Shown: piece by piece, positions 1 to 9,504 of the stretch
How the letters are laid out: every line of letters begins with the position of its first letter
Numbering within the stretch: position 1 is the stretch's first letter
Origin: Virgifigura deserti
GTDB taxonomy: Bacteria; Pseudomonadota; Alphaproteobacteria; Dongiales; Dongiaceae
Length of the DNA: 64,000 bases
Direction of reading: 5' to 3'
Assembly (NCBI GenBank): GCA_003576685.1
Contig: QOZR01000004.1
Span: forward strand, 310,001 to 374,000
The notes under the pieces: model-generated
Database searches by the model: none
Told to the model about the DNA's origin: nothing
What the model saw: the letters and a program-made list of their open reading frames with translations, nothing else
Program-made: the position numbers and the translations under genes

Positions 1-116
1 GCAAGTTCGTCCTGGGTCACCCGCTGGCCCGGCGCAAGCTCGCCCTCGCAGATCGCGTCGAGAATCGAGCGATAAACGCGGTCGGCAAGCGGCAACTGAA
101 CCGGAAGGCGTTCCAT
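1..116 (-). CDS. GntR-family transcriptional regulator, N-terminal fragment
   Basis: Only the first 38 or so codons lie in the window. The reading frame begins at an ATG at 114-116 and reads MERLPVQLPLADRVYRSILD, followed by AICEGELAPGQ and a TQDEL segment. This is the usual opening of a GntR/FadR-type winged helix (an ...VYxxIxxAIxxGxLxPGxxLxxxxL pattern). The effector domain and target genes are outside the window, so no function can be given. It is transcribed away from the peroxiredoxin operon, so the AT-rich stretch 117-456 may serve both directions. Confidence 0.75.
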   Translation of the reverse strand, partial: MERLPVQLPLADRVYRSILDAICEGELAPGQRVTQDEL

Positions 117-407
117 TGAGAACTCATGTCTCGTGATTTCGTATACGGTATTCGACTCTGCTTCCAGAATCAATATGGCCGGTTGTAACAAGGTACGGAA
201 GTGGGCGTTGGACAACCGTTCGGAGGTTGCAAATTCCATTATAATTAACACCGTAAGATTGTAAAAATAGAGGCGCCACAAACGAATTCGGCGCCGCATC
301 CCTCTGGTTTAACTCGAAAACAGGCTCAACCACTAATAACACTTAGATACTGTGTTACATACCATTCTACAAAACACCTTGCGGTTTTCTGTCTGAAGTG
401 TAAATTA

Positions 408-436
408 CCGATTCTAATATCGGCCTATGAGGCCGA
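408..436 (+). promoter_or_regulatory. Overlapping alternative hairpins in the leader of the peroxiredoxin gene
   Basis: The 117-456 gap is AT-rich and gene-free. At its end CCGAT (408-412) pairs with ATCGG (419-423), while TCGGCC (420-425) pairs with GGCCGA (431-436). The two stems share bases 420-423 and cannot form together. The ribosome-binding sequence AGGAAGGAG follows directly. A further GGCGCC/GGCGCC pair lies at 272-277 and 290-295. This may be a leader switch, a protein operator, or chance. Confidence 0.35.
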
Positions 437-456
437 CAGACAGGAAGGAGCTGACG

Positions 457-1092
457 ATGACGGTACGTCTTGGCGACACGGCGCCGGATTTTACGCAAGA
501 GTCGACGGAAGGCCCGATCCGCTTCCATGAGTGGCTGGGCGACAGCTGGGGCGTGCTGTTCTCGCACCCGAAGGACTTCACCCCGGTCTGCACGACCGAG
601 CTGGGCGAAGTCGCCAGGCTGAAGCCCGAGTTCGAGAAGCGCAACGTCAAGGTGATCGGCCTCAGCGTCGATCCGCTGTCGGATCACAAGGGCTGGGCGA
701 GCGACATCGAGGAGACGCAGGGCACGGCGCTGAACTTCCCGCTGCTGGCCGACGCCGACCGCAAGGTCTCCGACCTCTACGGCATGATCCATCCCAACGC
801 CAACGACACGCTGACAGTGCGTTCGGTGTTCATCATCGGGCCGGACAAGAAGGTCAAACTGACCATCACCTACCCGGCCAGCACCGGCCGCAACTTCGAC
901 GAGATCCTGCGGGTGATCGATTCGCTGCAGCTGACCGCAAACTACAAGGTCGCGACGCCGGTGAACTGGGAGCACGGCCAGGACTGCATTATCGTCCCGG
1001 CGGTGTCAGACGCTGAGGCCGACAAAGCCTTCCCCAAGGGCTACAAGAAGCTGAAGCCCTACCTCCGAATCACTCCGCAGCCGAACCTGTAA
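457..1092 (+). CDS. 1-Cys peroxiredoxin (Prx6 type)
   Basis: A thiol peroxidase of 211 residues that reduces peroxides in the cytoplasm with a single peroxidatic cysteine. The active-site segment SHPKDFTPVCTTELG carries the conserved Pro, Thr and Cys45, and the PVCTTE form marks the Prx6 class rather than typical 2-Cys AhpC. The C-terminal part (ANYKVATPVNW...IIVPAVSDAEA...KPYLRITPQP) is the dimerisation region of this class. The ATG at 457 is chosen because AAGGAG lies just upstream; an ATG 30 bases earlier lies inside a hairpin and has no such site. cysJ starts 48 bases downstream, so the gene is probably cotranscribed with sulfite reductase, which links peroxide defence to sulfur assimilation. 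Confidence 0.93.
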   Translation: MTVRLGDTAPDFTQESTEGPIRFHEWLGDSWGVLFSHPKDFTPVCTTELGEVARLKPEFEKRNVKVIGLSVDPLSDHKGWASDIEETQGTALNFPLLADADRKVSDLYGMIHPNANDTLTVRSVFIIGPDKKVKLTITYPASTGRNFDEILRVIDSLQLTANYKVATPVNWEHGQDCIIVPAVSDAEADKAFPKGYKKLKPYLRITPQPNL

Positions 1093-1140
1093 CGCGCTGC
1101 GCGACCTTCTTGGACGAAGCCCTGGAGCATTCGGTGACCC

Positions 1141-2973
1141 ATGTTGGCAAAACTTAACCTCGCGCAGACCAGTCCGCTCACGTCGGAGCATGCTCAGCAG
1201 CTCGACGGCCTGATCGAGACCTTGTCGCCCGAGGAGGCGATCTGGATCAGCGGCTATCTCGCGGGCTTCGTCCGTCGCGCACAATCCGCCGCCCAGGCCG
1301 CCAATGTCGCGCCGGCGGCAAGCTCGACTCCGATCCTGATCGTCTATGGATCGGAGACCGGCCACGCGGCCGCGCTAGCCGAACGCACCGGCGAGCTGGC
1401 CCGGCAGAAGGGGCTGTTCGCAACGGTCAAGGACACGGCCGAATTCCGGCCGCAGGATCTGAAGGCGGTCAAGCGACTCGTCGTGGTGACGAGCACGCAT
1501 GGCGAGGGAACCCCGCCCGACACCGCCGCCGATTTCTACGAGTTCCTGCACGGCCGGAAGGCGCCCAAGCTCGACGGCGTGAAGTTCGCCGTGCTCGGCC
1601 TCGGGGATTCCACCTACGAGCATTTCTGCCAGACCGGCAAAGATGTCGATAAGCGGCTTCAGGAGCTCGGGGCGGAGCGAATTCATGCCCGGGCGGATTG
1701 CGACGTCGACTACGAGGATCAGGCCGACCAGTGGATCGAGGCCGTGCTCGGCTTCTTCACCAAGGAAGACGGGCCGTCGACCCCGAAGCTGAGCGTCGTT
1801 CAGGGTAGCGGGACGACCGGCGCCTCCGCCACGGCGCATCCGCAGCATGTTTACGGTGCCAAGAACCCGTTCCCGGCCACCCTTCTCGAGTCGATCACTC
1901 TCAACGGCCGCGGATCGGACAAGGAGACACGCCATATCGAGCTGTCCCTCGCGGACTCCGGGCTGACCTACGAGCCCGGCGATTCGCTGGGCGTCGTCCC
2001 GCAGAACGATCCGGCGATGGTCGATGAGCTGATCGAAGCGCTGAAGCTCGATAGCGAGGAGCGCGTGCCGCTCGGCAGCGCCGGCGAGGCGCCGCTTCGC
2101 GAAGCGCTTTCCCACCATTACGAGATCACCGTGCTGACGCCGCGCTTCCTCGAGCTCTATGGCGGTGCGGCAGAGGCGGCGACGCTCCGTTCGCTGACGG
2201 CAGCGGGCAACCGCTCCGAGCTGATGGCCTACACGGCCGGACGGCAGGTCATCGACGTGGTCACGGAATTTCCGGTCGAAGGGCTCGGCGGCAAGGCGCT
2301 TGTGGAGATGCTGCGCCGGCTTCAGCCGCGGCTCTATTCATTGGCGTCGAGCCTCGAGGCCTATCCGGAGGAAGCCCATCTCACCGTGTCCGTCGTGCGC
2401 TATGACAGCCACGGGCGGAAGCGCAAGGGTGTGGCTTCGGCTCACCTCGCCGAGCGCTGCGAGCTCGACGGCACCGTTCCGGTCTATGTCGAGCACAACA
2501 AGAACTTCCGCCTGCCCGCGGACGGTTCGGCGCCCGTCATCATGGTCGGCGCAGGAACGGGCGTCGCGCCGTTCCGCTCCTTCCTGCAGCATCGCGAAGC
2601 CGCCGATGCGTCCGGACGGAACTGGCTGTTCTTCGGCGAGCGCCATTTCAGGACGGACTTCCTGTATCAGCTGGAGTGGCAGCGCTTCCTGAAGGACGGC
2701 CTGCTGAACCGCATGGATGTGGCGTTCTCGCGCGATCAGGACGAGAAGGTCTATGTCCAGCGTCGCCTGCTCGAGCGAGGCCGGGAGGTTTATGGCTGGC
2801 TTGAGGAGGGCGCGCATCTCTATGTCTGCGGCGATGCGAACGGGATGGCGCCGGACGTGCATGCGGCGCTGATCGCGATCCTCGGGCGGGAAGGCGGTTT
2901 GGCTCCCGAGCAGGCGGAGGACTATCTCAAGCGCCTGCAGCGAGAAAAACGCTACCAACGCGACGTTTATTGA
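1141..2973 (+). CDS. cysJ: Assimilatory sulfite reductase (NADPH), flavoprotein subunit
   Basis: The protein has 610 residues and passes electrons from NADPH through FAD and FMN to the CysI hemoprotein for sulfite-to-sulfide reduction. The order is a flavodoxin domain (about residues 65-205, with [28 protein letters not shown] and [13 protein letters not shown]), a linker, and the FAD/NADPH-binding domain of the ferredoxin reductase type. The FAD motif [18 protein letters not shown], the NADP motif [16 protein letters not shown] and [14 protein letters not shown] are all present. The C-terminus KRYQRDVY is characteristic of CysJ. Length agrees with the family (about 600). cysI follows after 17 bases. 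Confidence 0.95.
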   Translation: MLAKLNLAQTSPLTSEHAQQLDGLIETLSPEEAIWISGYLAGFVRRAQSAAQAANVAPAASSTPILIVYGSETGHAAALAERTGELARQKGLFATVKDTAEFRPQDLKAVKRLVVVTSTHGEGTPPDTAADFYEFLHGRKAPKLDGVKFAVLGLGDSTYEHFCQTGKDVDKRLQELGAERIHARADCDVDYEDQADQWIEAVLGFFTKEDGPSTPKLSVVQGSGTTGASATAHPQHVYGAKNPFPATLLESITLNGRGSDKETRHIELSLADSGLTYEPGDSLGVVPQNDPAMVDELIEALKLDSEERVPLGSAGEAPLREALSHHYEITVLTPRFLELYGGAAEAATLRSLTAAGNRSELMAYTAGRQVIDVVTEFPVEGLGGKALVEMLRRLQPRLYSLASSLEAYPEEAHLTVSVVRYDSHGRKRKGVASAHLAERCELDGTVPVYVEHNKNFRLPADGSAPVIMVGAGTGVAPFRSFLQHREAADASGRNWLFFGERHFRTDFLYQLEWQRFLKDGLLNRMDVAFSRDQDEKVYVQRRLLERGREVYGWLEEGAHLYVCGDANGMAPDVHAALIAILGREGGLAPEQAEDYLKRLQREKRYQRDVY

Positions 2974-2990
2974 TCGGATCAGGCATCGCC

Positions 2991-4691
2991 ATGACCACCA
3001 CAAGCAAGAGCTTGGGCCGCAGCCGGGACGTCACCCAGCCGCTGGACAAGCTTCACCCCAACGAAACCATCAAGGCCGAAAGCAATCTGCTTCGCGGCAC
3101 GATCGCGCAAGGGCTCGAGGACCCGATCACCGGCGGGATTTCGGCCGACGATCAGCAGCTGCTGAAGTTTCACGGCAGCTATCAGCAGGACGATCGCGAC
3201 CTGCGCGACGAGCGGCGCCGTCAGAAGCTGGAGCCGGCCTATCAGTTCATGGCGCGCGTGCGCCTTGCGGGCGGCGTCTGCCAGCCCTGGCAATGGCTGA
3301 AGCTGGACGAGCTCGCCTGCCGGTACGGGAACGGGACCCTTCGCCTGACGACGCGCCAGACGTTCCAGTTCCACGGCGTCATCAAGAAGGACATGAAGCG
3401 CACGATCCAGGGGCTCGACGCGGCGCTTCTCGACACCATCGCGGCATGCGGCGACGTCAATCGCGGCGTGATGTGCGCGACCAACCCGGATTTCTCGGCG
3501 GTTCACGGCACCGTCTACGAGCTTGCGAAGCAGGTGAGCGATCACCTGCTGCCGAAGACCCGGGCCTATCACGAGATCTGGTTGGACGAGAAGCCGGTGG
3601 CCGGCAGCCCGGCGGAGGAGGAGCCTATCTATGGGCGGACCTACCTGCCGCGCAAGTTCAAGATCGCCTTCGCCGTTCCGCCGTCCAACGACGTGGACGT
3701 TTATGCCCACGATCTGGGCTTTATCGCGATTCGCGAGGGCGACGATCTGGCCGGGTTCAACGTGACCGTCGGCGGGGGGATGGGCCGGACCGACAACGAG
3801 CCCAACACCTATCCGCGGCTCGCCGACGTGATCGGCTTCTGCAGGCCGGAGCAGGTCGTCGAAGTCGCGGAGCAGATCGTCGGCATCCAGCGGGACTTCG
3901 GCGACCGTGCCGACCGCAAGCGCGCGCGCTTCAAATACACCATCGACGAGCGCGGCCTCGATTGGTTCAAGGCCGAGTTGACGCAGCGGCTGGGCTGGAG
4001 CCTCGACGAAGCGCGGCCGTTCCGGTTCGATACGAACGGCGACCGCTATGGCTGGACCGAAGGGCTCGGCGGCGCGTCGCACTACACGCTCTTCATCGAG
4101 AATGGGCGGGTCCAGGATGTCGACGGAATCTTGCTCATGACCGGCCTGCGTGAGATCGCGCGCGTGCATGCGGGCGAGTTCCGCCTGACGCCGAACCAGA
4201 ATTTGATCATCGCCAACGTGGCCGCCGACAAGCGCCCTGATATCGAGGCGCTTCTGAAGACCCACGGGCTCGACGGCACGCAGAGCGTCCTTCGCCGCGC
4301 GGCAATCGCCTGTGTCGCGCTACCGACCTGCGGGCTGGCCATGGCCGAAAGCGAGCGCTATCTGCCGCATCTGATCACCAGGTTCGAGGAAATCGTCGCG
4401 GAGTGCGGGCTCGAGGACGAGCCGATCACCATCCGCATGAGCGGCTGCCCGAACGGCTGCTCCCGCCCCTATGTCGCGGAGATCGCCTTCACCGGCCGCG
4501 CACCCGGAAAATACAATGTCTATCTCGGCGGCGGCTTCCACGGGCAGCGGCTCAATACGCTGTTCCGGGAGAATATCGGCGAGGAGACGATCATCGAGGA
4601 GCTGGGACCGATCATCCGGCGCTATGCGGCGGAACGCACGGCGGGCGAGCGCTTTGGCGACTTCGTGATGCGCGCCGGCTATCTCGACTGA
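2991..4691 (+). CDS. cysI: Assimilatory sulfite reductase (NADPH), hemoprotein beta subunit
   Basis: The protein has 566 residues and is the siroheme/[4Fe-4S] catalytic subunit that reduces sulfite to sulfide with six electrons. N-terminal [17 protein letters not shown] is a CysI hallmark, and the anion-binding arginines sit in the [13 protein letters not shown] segment. The cluster/siroheme cysteines are visible as [16 protein letters not shown] and [11 protein letters not shown], spaced as in the family. The ATG at 2991 is preferred over a TTG at 2970 that overlaps the cysJ stop. Together with cysJ it forms a complete enzyme; siroheme synthesis genes are not in the window. Confidence 0.96.
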   Translation: MTTTSKSLGRSRDVTQPLDKLHPNETIKAESNLLRGTIAQGLEDPITGGISADDQQLLKFHGSYQQDDRDLRDERRRQKLEPAYQFMARVRLAGGVCQPWQWLKLDELACRYGNGTLRLTTRQTFQFHGVIKKDMKRTIQGLDAALLDTIAACGDVNRGVMCATNPDFSAVHGTVYELAKQVSDHLLPKTRAYHEIWLDEKPVAGSPAEEEPIYGRTYLPRKFKIAFAVPPSNDVDVYAHDLGFIAIREGDDLAGFNVTVGGGMGRTDNEPNTYPRLADVIGFCRPEQVVEVAEQIVGIQRDFGDRADRKRARFKYTIDERGLDWFKAELTQRLGWSLDEARPFRFDTNGDRYGWTEGLGGASHYTLFIENGRVQDVDGILLMTGLREIARVHAGEFRLTPNQNLIIANVAADKRPDIEALLKTHGLDGTQSVLRRAAIACVALPTCGLAMAESERYLPHLITRFEEIVAECGLEDEPITIRMSGCPNGCSRPYVAEIAFTGRAPGKYNVYLGGGFHGQRLNTLFRENIGEETIIEELGPIIRRYAAERTAGERFGDFVMRAGYLD

Positions 4692-4772
4692 GTCGAAGCG
4701 GCGCACGTCCTGCTTTCGTCTCCTCGGAGCCTCGGCCGCTCTTGAGTCTTGTCCTGCCTCCGAAGGTCGGAC

Positions 4773-4800
4773 AGAATTTGTTCGTGGACGAACAAATTCT
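4773..4800. promoter_or_regulatory. Perfect 28-bp palindromic operator before the enamidase gene
   Basis: AGAATTTGTTCGT (4773-4785), the centre GG, and the exact inverse ACGAACAAATTCT (4788-4800) form a 13-bp-arm palindrome 14 bases upstream of the enamidase ATG. A possible promoter overlaps it (TTGTCC 4749-4754, 17 bases, CAGAAT 4772-4777), so a bound protein would block transcription. The left half AATTTGTTCGTG recurs in the control region of the hydroxylase operon and marR (17932-17943), which suggests that the MarR protein binds both. Confidence 0.75.
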
Positions 4801-4814
4801 TATGGGAGGCGAGA

Positions 4815-6011
4815 ATGGCAGTCGAAACGTCCGCCGGTCCGGCCAAGGGCAAGCTGGTCATCAGGAATATCGGCCTTCTGCTGTCGGGCGATCTGGACAA
4901 GCCGATCCTCGATGCCGATACGATCGTCGCCACGGACGGCAAGATCGAGGCGGTCGGCCGACAGGGCGATCTGGACACGGACCAAGCCGCGACGGTGATC
5001 GACGCGCATGACGTCTGCGTCGCCCCCGGCCTGATCGACAGTCACGTGCACCCGGTGTTCGGCGACTGGACGCCGCGGCAGAGCCAGCTCAACTGGATCG
5101 ACAGCTTCCTGCATGGCGGCGTGACCACGATGGTCTCGGCCGGCGAGGTGCACCTGCCCGGCCGGCCCAAGGACATCGTCGGCCTGAAGGCGCTCGCCGT
5201 CACCGCCCAGCGCAGCTTCAGCGCCTTCCGTCCGGGCGGCGTCAAGGTGATGGCGGGCGCGCCGGTAATCGAGAAGGGCATGGAGGAGCACGACTTCAAG
5301 GAACTGGCCGAGGCCGGCGTCAGCCTTCTCGGCGAGGTCGGGCTGGGCAGCGTCAAGGCCGGTGAGGAAGCCGCCCGCATGGTCGCCTGGGCGCGCAAAT
5401 ACGGCATCCAGAGCACGATCCATACCGGCGGGCCGTCGATCCCCGGCTCGGGCCTGATCGACAAGGACGTGGTACTGGAAGCCGACGCCGACATCATCGG
5501 CCATATCAATGGCGGCCACACCGCCCTGCCCGAGGGGCATGTCTGCGAGCTGTGCGAGCGCTCGACGCGGGCGATCGAGCTGGTCCATAACGGCAACGAG
5601 CGAGTGGCCATCGCCGCGCTGAAGGCGGCGCGCGACCTGAAGCAGCTCCATCGGGTAATCCTGGGTACCGACAGCCCGGCCGGTTCAGGCGTCCAGCCGC
5701 TCGGCATCCTTCGGATGATTTCGCTGCTGTCCGGCCTGGGCGGGCTGTCGGCGGAAGCGGCGATCTGCCTCGCCACCGGCAACACGGCGCGTATCCGCAA
5801 CCTCGCGGGCGGACTGATCGAGCCCGGACGCAGCGCCGATTTCGTGCTGATGGATCGCGCCCAGCACACGGCCGGCCGCACGATCCTGGAAAGCATCGCG
5901 CTGGGCGACATTCCCGGCATTGGTATGGTGGTCATCGATGGCATCGTGCGCACCGGCCGAAGCCGCAACACGCCGCCGGCCGAACGGCTGCCGGAAGTGG
6001 TGACGGCCTGA
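4815..6011 (+). CDS. Enamidase-like amidohydrolase (nicotinate-type ring opening)
   Basis: The protein has 398 residues. It resembles, as I recall that family, the E. barkeri enamidase, which hydrolyses 1,4,5,6-tetrahydro-6-oxonicotinate to 2-formylglutarate and ammonia. Family traits along its length: KLVIRNIGLLLSGDLDKPIL near the N-terminus, the metal-binding GLIDSHVHP, HGGVTTMVSAGEVHLPGRPKD, LLGEVGLGSVK with the probable bridging Glu, IHTGG, GHINGGHT, GTDSPAGSGVQPLGILR, and the C-terminal SRNTPPAERLPEV. The start is the ATG at 4815 behind GGGAGG; an upstream TTG would place the operator inside the gene. It faces the tail of the long minus-strand operon that holds the matching hydroxylase and reductase. 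The substrate is inferred from family and context. Confidence 0.82.
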   Translation: MAVETSAGPAKGKLVIRNIGLLLSGDLDKPILDADTIVATDGKIEAVGRQGDLDTDQAATVIDAHDVCVAPGLIDSHVHPVFGDWTPRQSQLNWIDSFLHGGVTTMVSAGEVHLPGRPKDIVGLKALAVTAQRSFSAFRPGGVKVMAGAPVIEKGMEEHDFKELAEAGVSLLGEVGLGSVKAGEEAARMVAWARKYGIQSTIHTGGPSIPGSGLIDKDVVLEADADIIGHINGGHTALPEGHVCELCERSTRAIELVHNGNERVAIAALKAARDLKQLHRVILGTDSPAGSGVQPLGILRMISLLSGLGGLSAEAAICLATGNTARIRNLAGGLIEPGRSADFVLMDRAQHTAGRTILESIALGDIPGIGMVVIDGIVRTGRSRNTPPAERLPEVVTA

Positions 6012-6041
6012 GCGATCCAGGCGCCCGCGCGGAGCCGTCCG

Positions 6042-6755
6042 TCACAGGGTGAGATAGGCGCGGCGGACGTCCTCGTCCGCGGCGAGCTCCTTCATGGTGC
6101 CCTGATAGCGGATGCGGCCCTTCTCGATGACATAGGCGCGATCGCTGACCACGCTGGCGAAGTGGAGGTTCTGCTCCGACAGAATGACGGTCACGCCCTC
6201 CTTCTTCAGCTCCAGGATGGCGTGGGCCATCATCTCGATGATGCGCGGCGCGAGGCCCTCCGACGGCTCGTCGAGCAGGATCATCGCCGGGTTGCCCATC
6301 AGCGTGCGGGCGATGGTCAGCATCTGCTGCTCGCCGCCGCTCATGCGACCACCGGGCCGGTCGCGCATCTCGGCCAAGTTCGGAAACAGAGCGAACAGCC
6401 TCTCCGGCGTCCAGCTTGCGCCCTCCCGGCGCGGCGGCTGGCGCCCGACCTCCAGATTCTCCATCACCGTCAGGTCGGTGAAGATCCGGCGATCCTCGGG
6501 AACATAGCCCAGGCCGAGGCGCGCGATCTCGTGGGGCGGCCGGCGCGAGATGTCCTGCCCGGCGAAGGCGATGTGTCCTCTCCTGCTCTCGACCAGGCCC
6601 ATGATCGAGCGGAAGGTTGTCGATTTGCCCGCTCCGTTGCGCCCGAGCAGCGCGACCACCTCGCCGCGCGCCGCCTCCAGGGCGACATCGAACAGGATGT
6701 GGGCGCGGCCGTAGAAGCTGTTGAGCTTCTCTATCGTCAGCATCTGTCCGGTCAT
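6042..6755 (-). CDS. Branched-chain-type ABC transporter ATP-binding protein (LivF-like)
   Basis: The protein has 237 residues and is one of the two ATPases of a HAAT-family importer. It shows Walker A GRNGAGKST, the LivF-type segment LGYVPEDRRIFTDLTVMENL, signature MSGGEQQML, Walker B MILLDEPSEGLAP and the switch His region LSEQNLHFA. Its ATG overlaps the TGA of the preceding LivG-like gene. It is the last gene of the long minus-strand catabolic operon and ends 30 bases from the convergent enamidase gene. The cargo is not shown by this subunit; the operon suggests a pyridine carboxylate or related ring compound. Confidence 0.92.
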   Translation of the reverse strand: MTGQMLTIEKLNSFYGRAHILFDVALEAARGEVVALLGRNGAGKSTTFRSIMGLVESRRGHIAFAGQDISRRPPHEIARLGLGYVPEDRRIFTDLTVMENLEVGRQPPRREGASWTPERLFALFPNLAEMRDRPGGRMSGGEQQMLTIARTLMGNPAMILLDEPSEGLAPRIIEMMAHAILELKKEGVTVILSEQNLHFASVVSDRAYVIEKGRIRYQGTMKELAADEDVRRAYLTL

Positions 6756-7534
6756 CAGGCGGCGCTGTCCTTGTCTTTCCCCTGCCCGAACATCGCGCCG
6801 CTCCCGAGATAGACCTCCTGAACGCGCGGATCGCCGCGCACCGCGTCGGGCGGGCCAGCGGCGATCATCTCGCCCCGGTTCAGCACGATGATCCGGTGGG
6901 CATGGGTGAACACCACGTCCATGTCATGCTCTGTGAACAGGACGGCGATGCCGCTCTCGCGCACGAGGTCTGCGGTCAGCGCCATCAGCTCGATACGCTC
7001 CTTCGGCGCCATGCCGGCGGTCGGCTCGTCCATCAGCAGCAGGCGCGGCCGGCTGGCAAGCGCCATGGCGAGCTCGACCCGTTTCAGATCGCCATAGGCC
7101 AGCACGCTGCAGGGCCGTTCCGCCTGGCCCGCCATGCCGACCCGCTCGAGCAGCGCCGTCGCCTCGTCCCGGTAGAGATCGGCGGCGCGCCGCCAGAAAC
7201 CGAGCATTCGGCGATGATGCGACAGCAGCACCATCTGCACGTTCTCGCGCACGGACATCGACCGGTATGTGGCGGTGATCTGGAAGGTCCGCCCGACGCC
7301 AAGGCGCCAGATCTTCCGGGGCGATTTGCCGATCAGGCTGGTGCCGGCGAGCCGAACCTCGCCGGCGTCGGGTTGCAGTTGCCCGTTCAACAGGTTGAAG
7401 CAGGTCGTCTTGCCGGCGCCGTTCGGGCCGATCAGGGCCAGAAGCTCGCCGGCATCCAGCGTGAACGCCACGTTCCTGACCGCCTGCACGCCGCCGAACG
7501 ACTTGGCGAGGCCTTCCACCTCCAGAACGCTCAT
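6755..7534 (-). CDS. Branched-chain-type ABC transporter ATP-binding protein (LivG-like)
   Basis: The protein has 259 residues. It shows Walker [10 protein letters not shown], the LivG insertion after it (GVGRTFQITATYRSMSVRENVQ), a signature-region variant LAYGDLKRVELAMAL in place of LSGGQ (usual in LivG), Walker B LLLMDEPTAGMAP and the H-loop FTEHDMDVVF. The ATG at 7532-7534 overlaps the permease stop by 4 bases; an in-frame extension upstream reads through permease coding sequence with no family similarity and is rejected. It pairs with the LivF-like ATPase downstream to drive the fused permease. Confidence 0.92.
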   Translation of the reverse strand: MSVLEVEGLAKSFGGVQAVRNVAFTLDAGELLALIGPNGAGKTTCFNLLNGQLQPDAGEVRLAGTSLIGKSPRKIWRLGVGRTFQITATYRSMSVRENVQMVLLSHHRRMLGFWRRAADLYRDEATALLERVGMAGQAERPCSVLAYGDLKRVELAMALASRPRLLLMDEPTAGMAPKERIELMALTADLVRESGIAVLFTEHDMDVVFTHAHRIIVLNRGEMIAAGPPDAVRGDPRVQEVYLGSGAMFGQGKDKDSAA

Positions 7535-9396
7535 CGGGCGACCTGCTCCCGCAGACGCGGGGAGAAACGAGCGCCGAGGCGGCTCTGGAGCGCGCCGACG
7601 ATGCCTTGGGGGAAGACCAGCACCAGCAGGATGATGGTCAGGCCAAGCAGCAGGCGCCAATAGTCGGTGTAGCGCACCATCTCGGTTTCCAGGCCGTGGA
7701 ACACCGCCGCGCCGACGATCGGCCCCGACAGCGTCTGCACGCCGCCGAGCAGCACCATCACCAGACCGTCGACCGAGATCGGGATGTCCAGCAGCGTCGG
7801 GAACACGCTACCCTTGGCATAGGCATAGAGCCCGCCGGCCAGCCCGGCGAAGGTGCCGGCGAGGGTGAAGGCGAGCCACTGATATCGTGTCACGTCCAGG
7901 CCGATGGCGTCCGAGCGCAGCGGCGAATCGCGCCCGGCCCGCAGCGCATAGCCGAAGGGCGCGAAGATGATCCGGCGCAGCAGCAGCACCCCGCCGGTGC
8001 AAAGCACCAGCGTCAGATAGTAAAAGACCCATTTCGGCGAGGCCCAGGCTGCGGGCCAGACGCCGAGAATGCCGTTGTCGCCGCCGGTCACGCTGTACCA
8101 TTGGAACGCCACGGACCAGACGATCTGGGCGAAGGCCAAGGTCAGCATCGCCAAGTAGACGCCCGACAGGCGGACGCAGAACCAGCCGAACAGCAGCGCC
8201 CCGACACCGGCCGCGAGCGGCGCGACGACCAGCCCGGTCACCATGCCGGCGTCGAAATGTTCGACCAGCAGCGCGGCGCCGTAGGCGCCGAGCCCGAAAT
8301 AGGCGGCGTGGCCGAACGAGATCATGCCGCCCGGCCCCATGATGAAATGCAGGCTGGCGGCGAACAGCGCAAGGATCAGAACCTCGGTCAGGACTACCAG
8401 TGCATAATCCCCAAGCACCGCCGGCAGCGCGATCAAGGCCACAATCAGAGCGAGGCCGGCGAACTGCAGGCCGCGACCGGCCGGATACAAGGGTGGTTCG
8501 AGCGCATGGCTCTCGCCGCGCGCCGTCGCGGGGGCCCGGCCGAGCAGGCCGTAGGGCCGCACCACCAGCACCACGGCCATGACCAGGAAGACGAGGACCA
8601 GCGTGATCCCGGGAAAGATGAGGATGCCGAACGCCTGAAGCTGCCCGATCAGCAGCGCGGCGAGGAAGGCGCCGGTCACGCTTCCCATGCCGCCGACCAC
8701 GACGACCACGAAGGCCTCGACGACGATGTTGATGTCCATCTGCAGATTGACTGCCTCCCGCGGGATCTGCAGCGCGCCGCCGAGGCCGGCGAGCGCCGAG
8801 CCGAGAAACAGCACGGATGTGAACAGCCAAGTCTGGTTCACGCCCAAGGCGGCCGTCATCTCCCGGTCCTGGGTCGCCGCGCGCACCAGCGTGCCCCAGC
8901 GGGTCCGGTGGAAGGTCAGCCAGAGCAGCCCGAGCACCGCCGGGCCGAGGACGATCAGGAACAGCTCATATTGCGGGAAGGGCAGGCCGAAGATGCGGAC
9001 GACGCCGTCCAGACCCGGCGCGCGCGGTCCGAGCAGGTCTTCCGGCCCCCAGATGGCCAGCGCCACATCCTGCACCACCAGCACCACCCCGAAGGTGGCG
9101 AGCAGCTGGAATAATTCCGGGCTGCGATACAGTCGGCGCAGCAGCAGAACCTCCATCGCGACGCCGAGCAGCCCGACGGTCAGCGCCGACAACAGGATCG
9201 CGCCCCAGAAGCCGACGGCGCCGCTCCACATATCGGCCATCATGTAGGCGAGATAGGCCCCCAGCATGTAGAACGAGCCATGGGCGAAATTCACGATCCG
9301 GGTAACGCCGAAGATGATCGACAAGCCCGCCGCGACGAGAAAGAGCGAGGCGGCCTGTGACAGGCCGCTGAGAAACTGCGCAACGTAAAAGGCCAT
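7531..9396 (-). CDS. Fused LivH-LivM permease of a branched-chain-type ABC transporter
   Basis: The protein has 621 residues, about twice the length of one permease. Roughly residues 1-285 are LivH-like (GLSIIFGVTRIVNFAHGSFYMLGAYLAY, REMTAALGVN, VVVVGGMGSVTGAFLAALLIG) and 315-615 are LivM-like (MISFGHAAYFGLGAYGAALL, GRDSPLRSDAIGLDVTRYQWLAFTLAG, VLLGGVQTLSGPIVGAAVFH). Each half has several hydrophobic membrane spans. The fusion makes the two-permease pore from one chain. The other Liv set with permeases in this window keeps LivH and LivM as separate genes. It sits between the binding protein and the ATPases in the same operon. Confidence 0.92.
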   Translation of the reverse strand: MAFYVAQFLSGLSQAASLFLVAAGLSIIFGVTRIVNFAHGSFYMLGAYLAYMMADMWSGAVGFWGAILLSALTVGLLGVAMEVLLLRRLYRSPELFQLLATFGVVLVVQDVALAIWGPEDLLGPRAPGLDGVVRIFGLPFPQYELFLIVLGPAVLGLLWLTFHRTRWGTLVRAATQDREMTAALGVNQTWLFTSVLFLGSALAGLGGALQIPREAVNLQMDINIVVEAFVVVVVGGMGSVTGAFLAALLIGQLQAFGILIFPGITLVLVFLVMAVVLVVRPYGLLGRAPATARGESHALEPPLYPAGRGLQFAGLALIVALIALPAVLGDYALVVLTEVLILALFAASLHFIMGPGGMISFGHAAYFGLGAYGAALLVEHFDAGMVTGLVVAPLAAGVGALLFGWFCVRLSGVYLAMLTLAFAQIVWSVAFQWYSVTGGDNGILGVWPAAWASPKWVFYYLTLVLCTGGVLLLRRIIFAPFGYALRAGRDSPLRSDAIGLDVTRYQWLAFTLAGTFAGLAGGLYAYAKGSVFPTLLDIPISVDGLVMVLLGGVQTLSGPIVGAAVFHGLETEMVRYTDYWRLLLGLTIILLVLVFPQGIVGALQSRLGARFSPRLREQVAR

Positions 9397-9504
9397 GGTC
9401 CCGTCCCGTGTTGAGGGATGCTCGCCCCGTCATCCGCCAGCGGCCGCAGCGGCGCCGGCGCGCGAGGGGCATGTGGACCCCCGCGCGCCGGCTCACGCAC
9501 CCGT

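Noticed and set aside
7606..9114. Long plus-strand frame (502 codons) opposite the permease fusion
   Set aside because: It is an antisense shadow: Gln/His/Arg-rich composition, no domain, and the minus strand has an unmistakable LivH-LivM protein.
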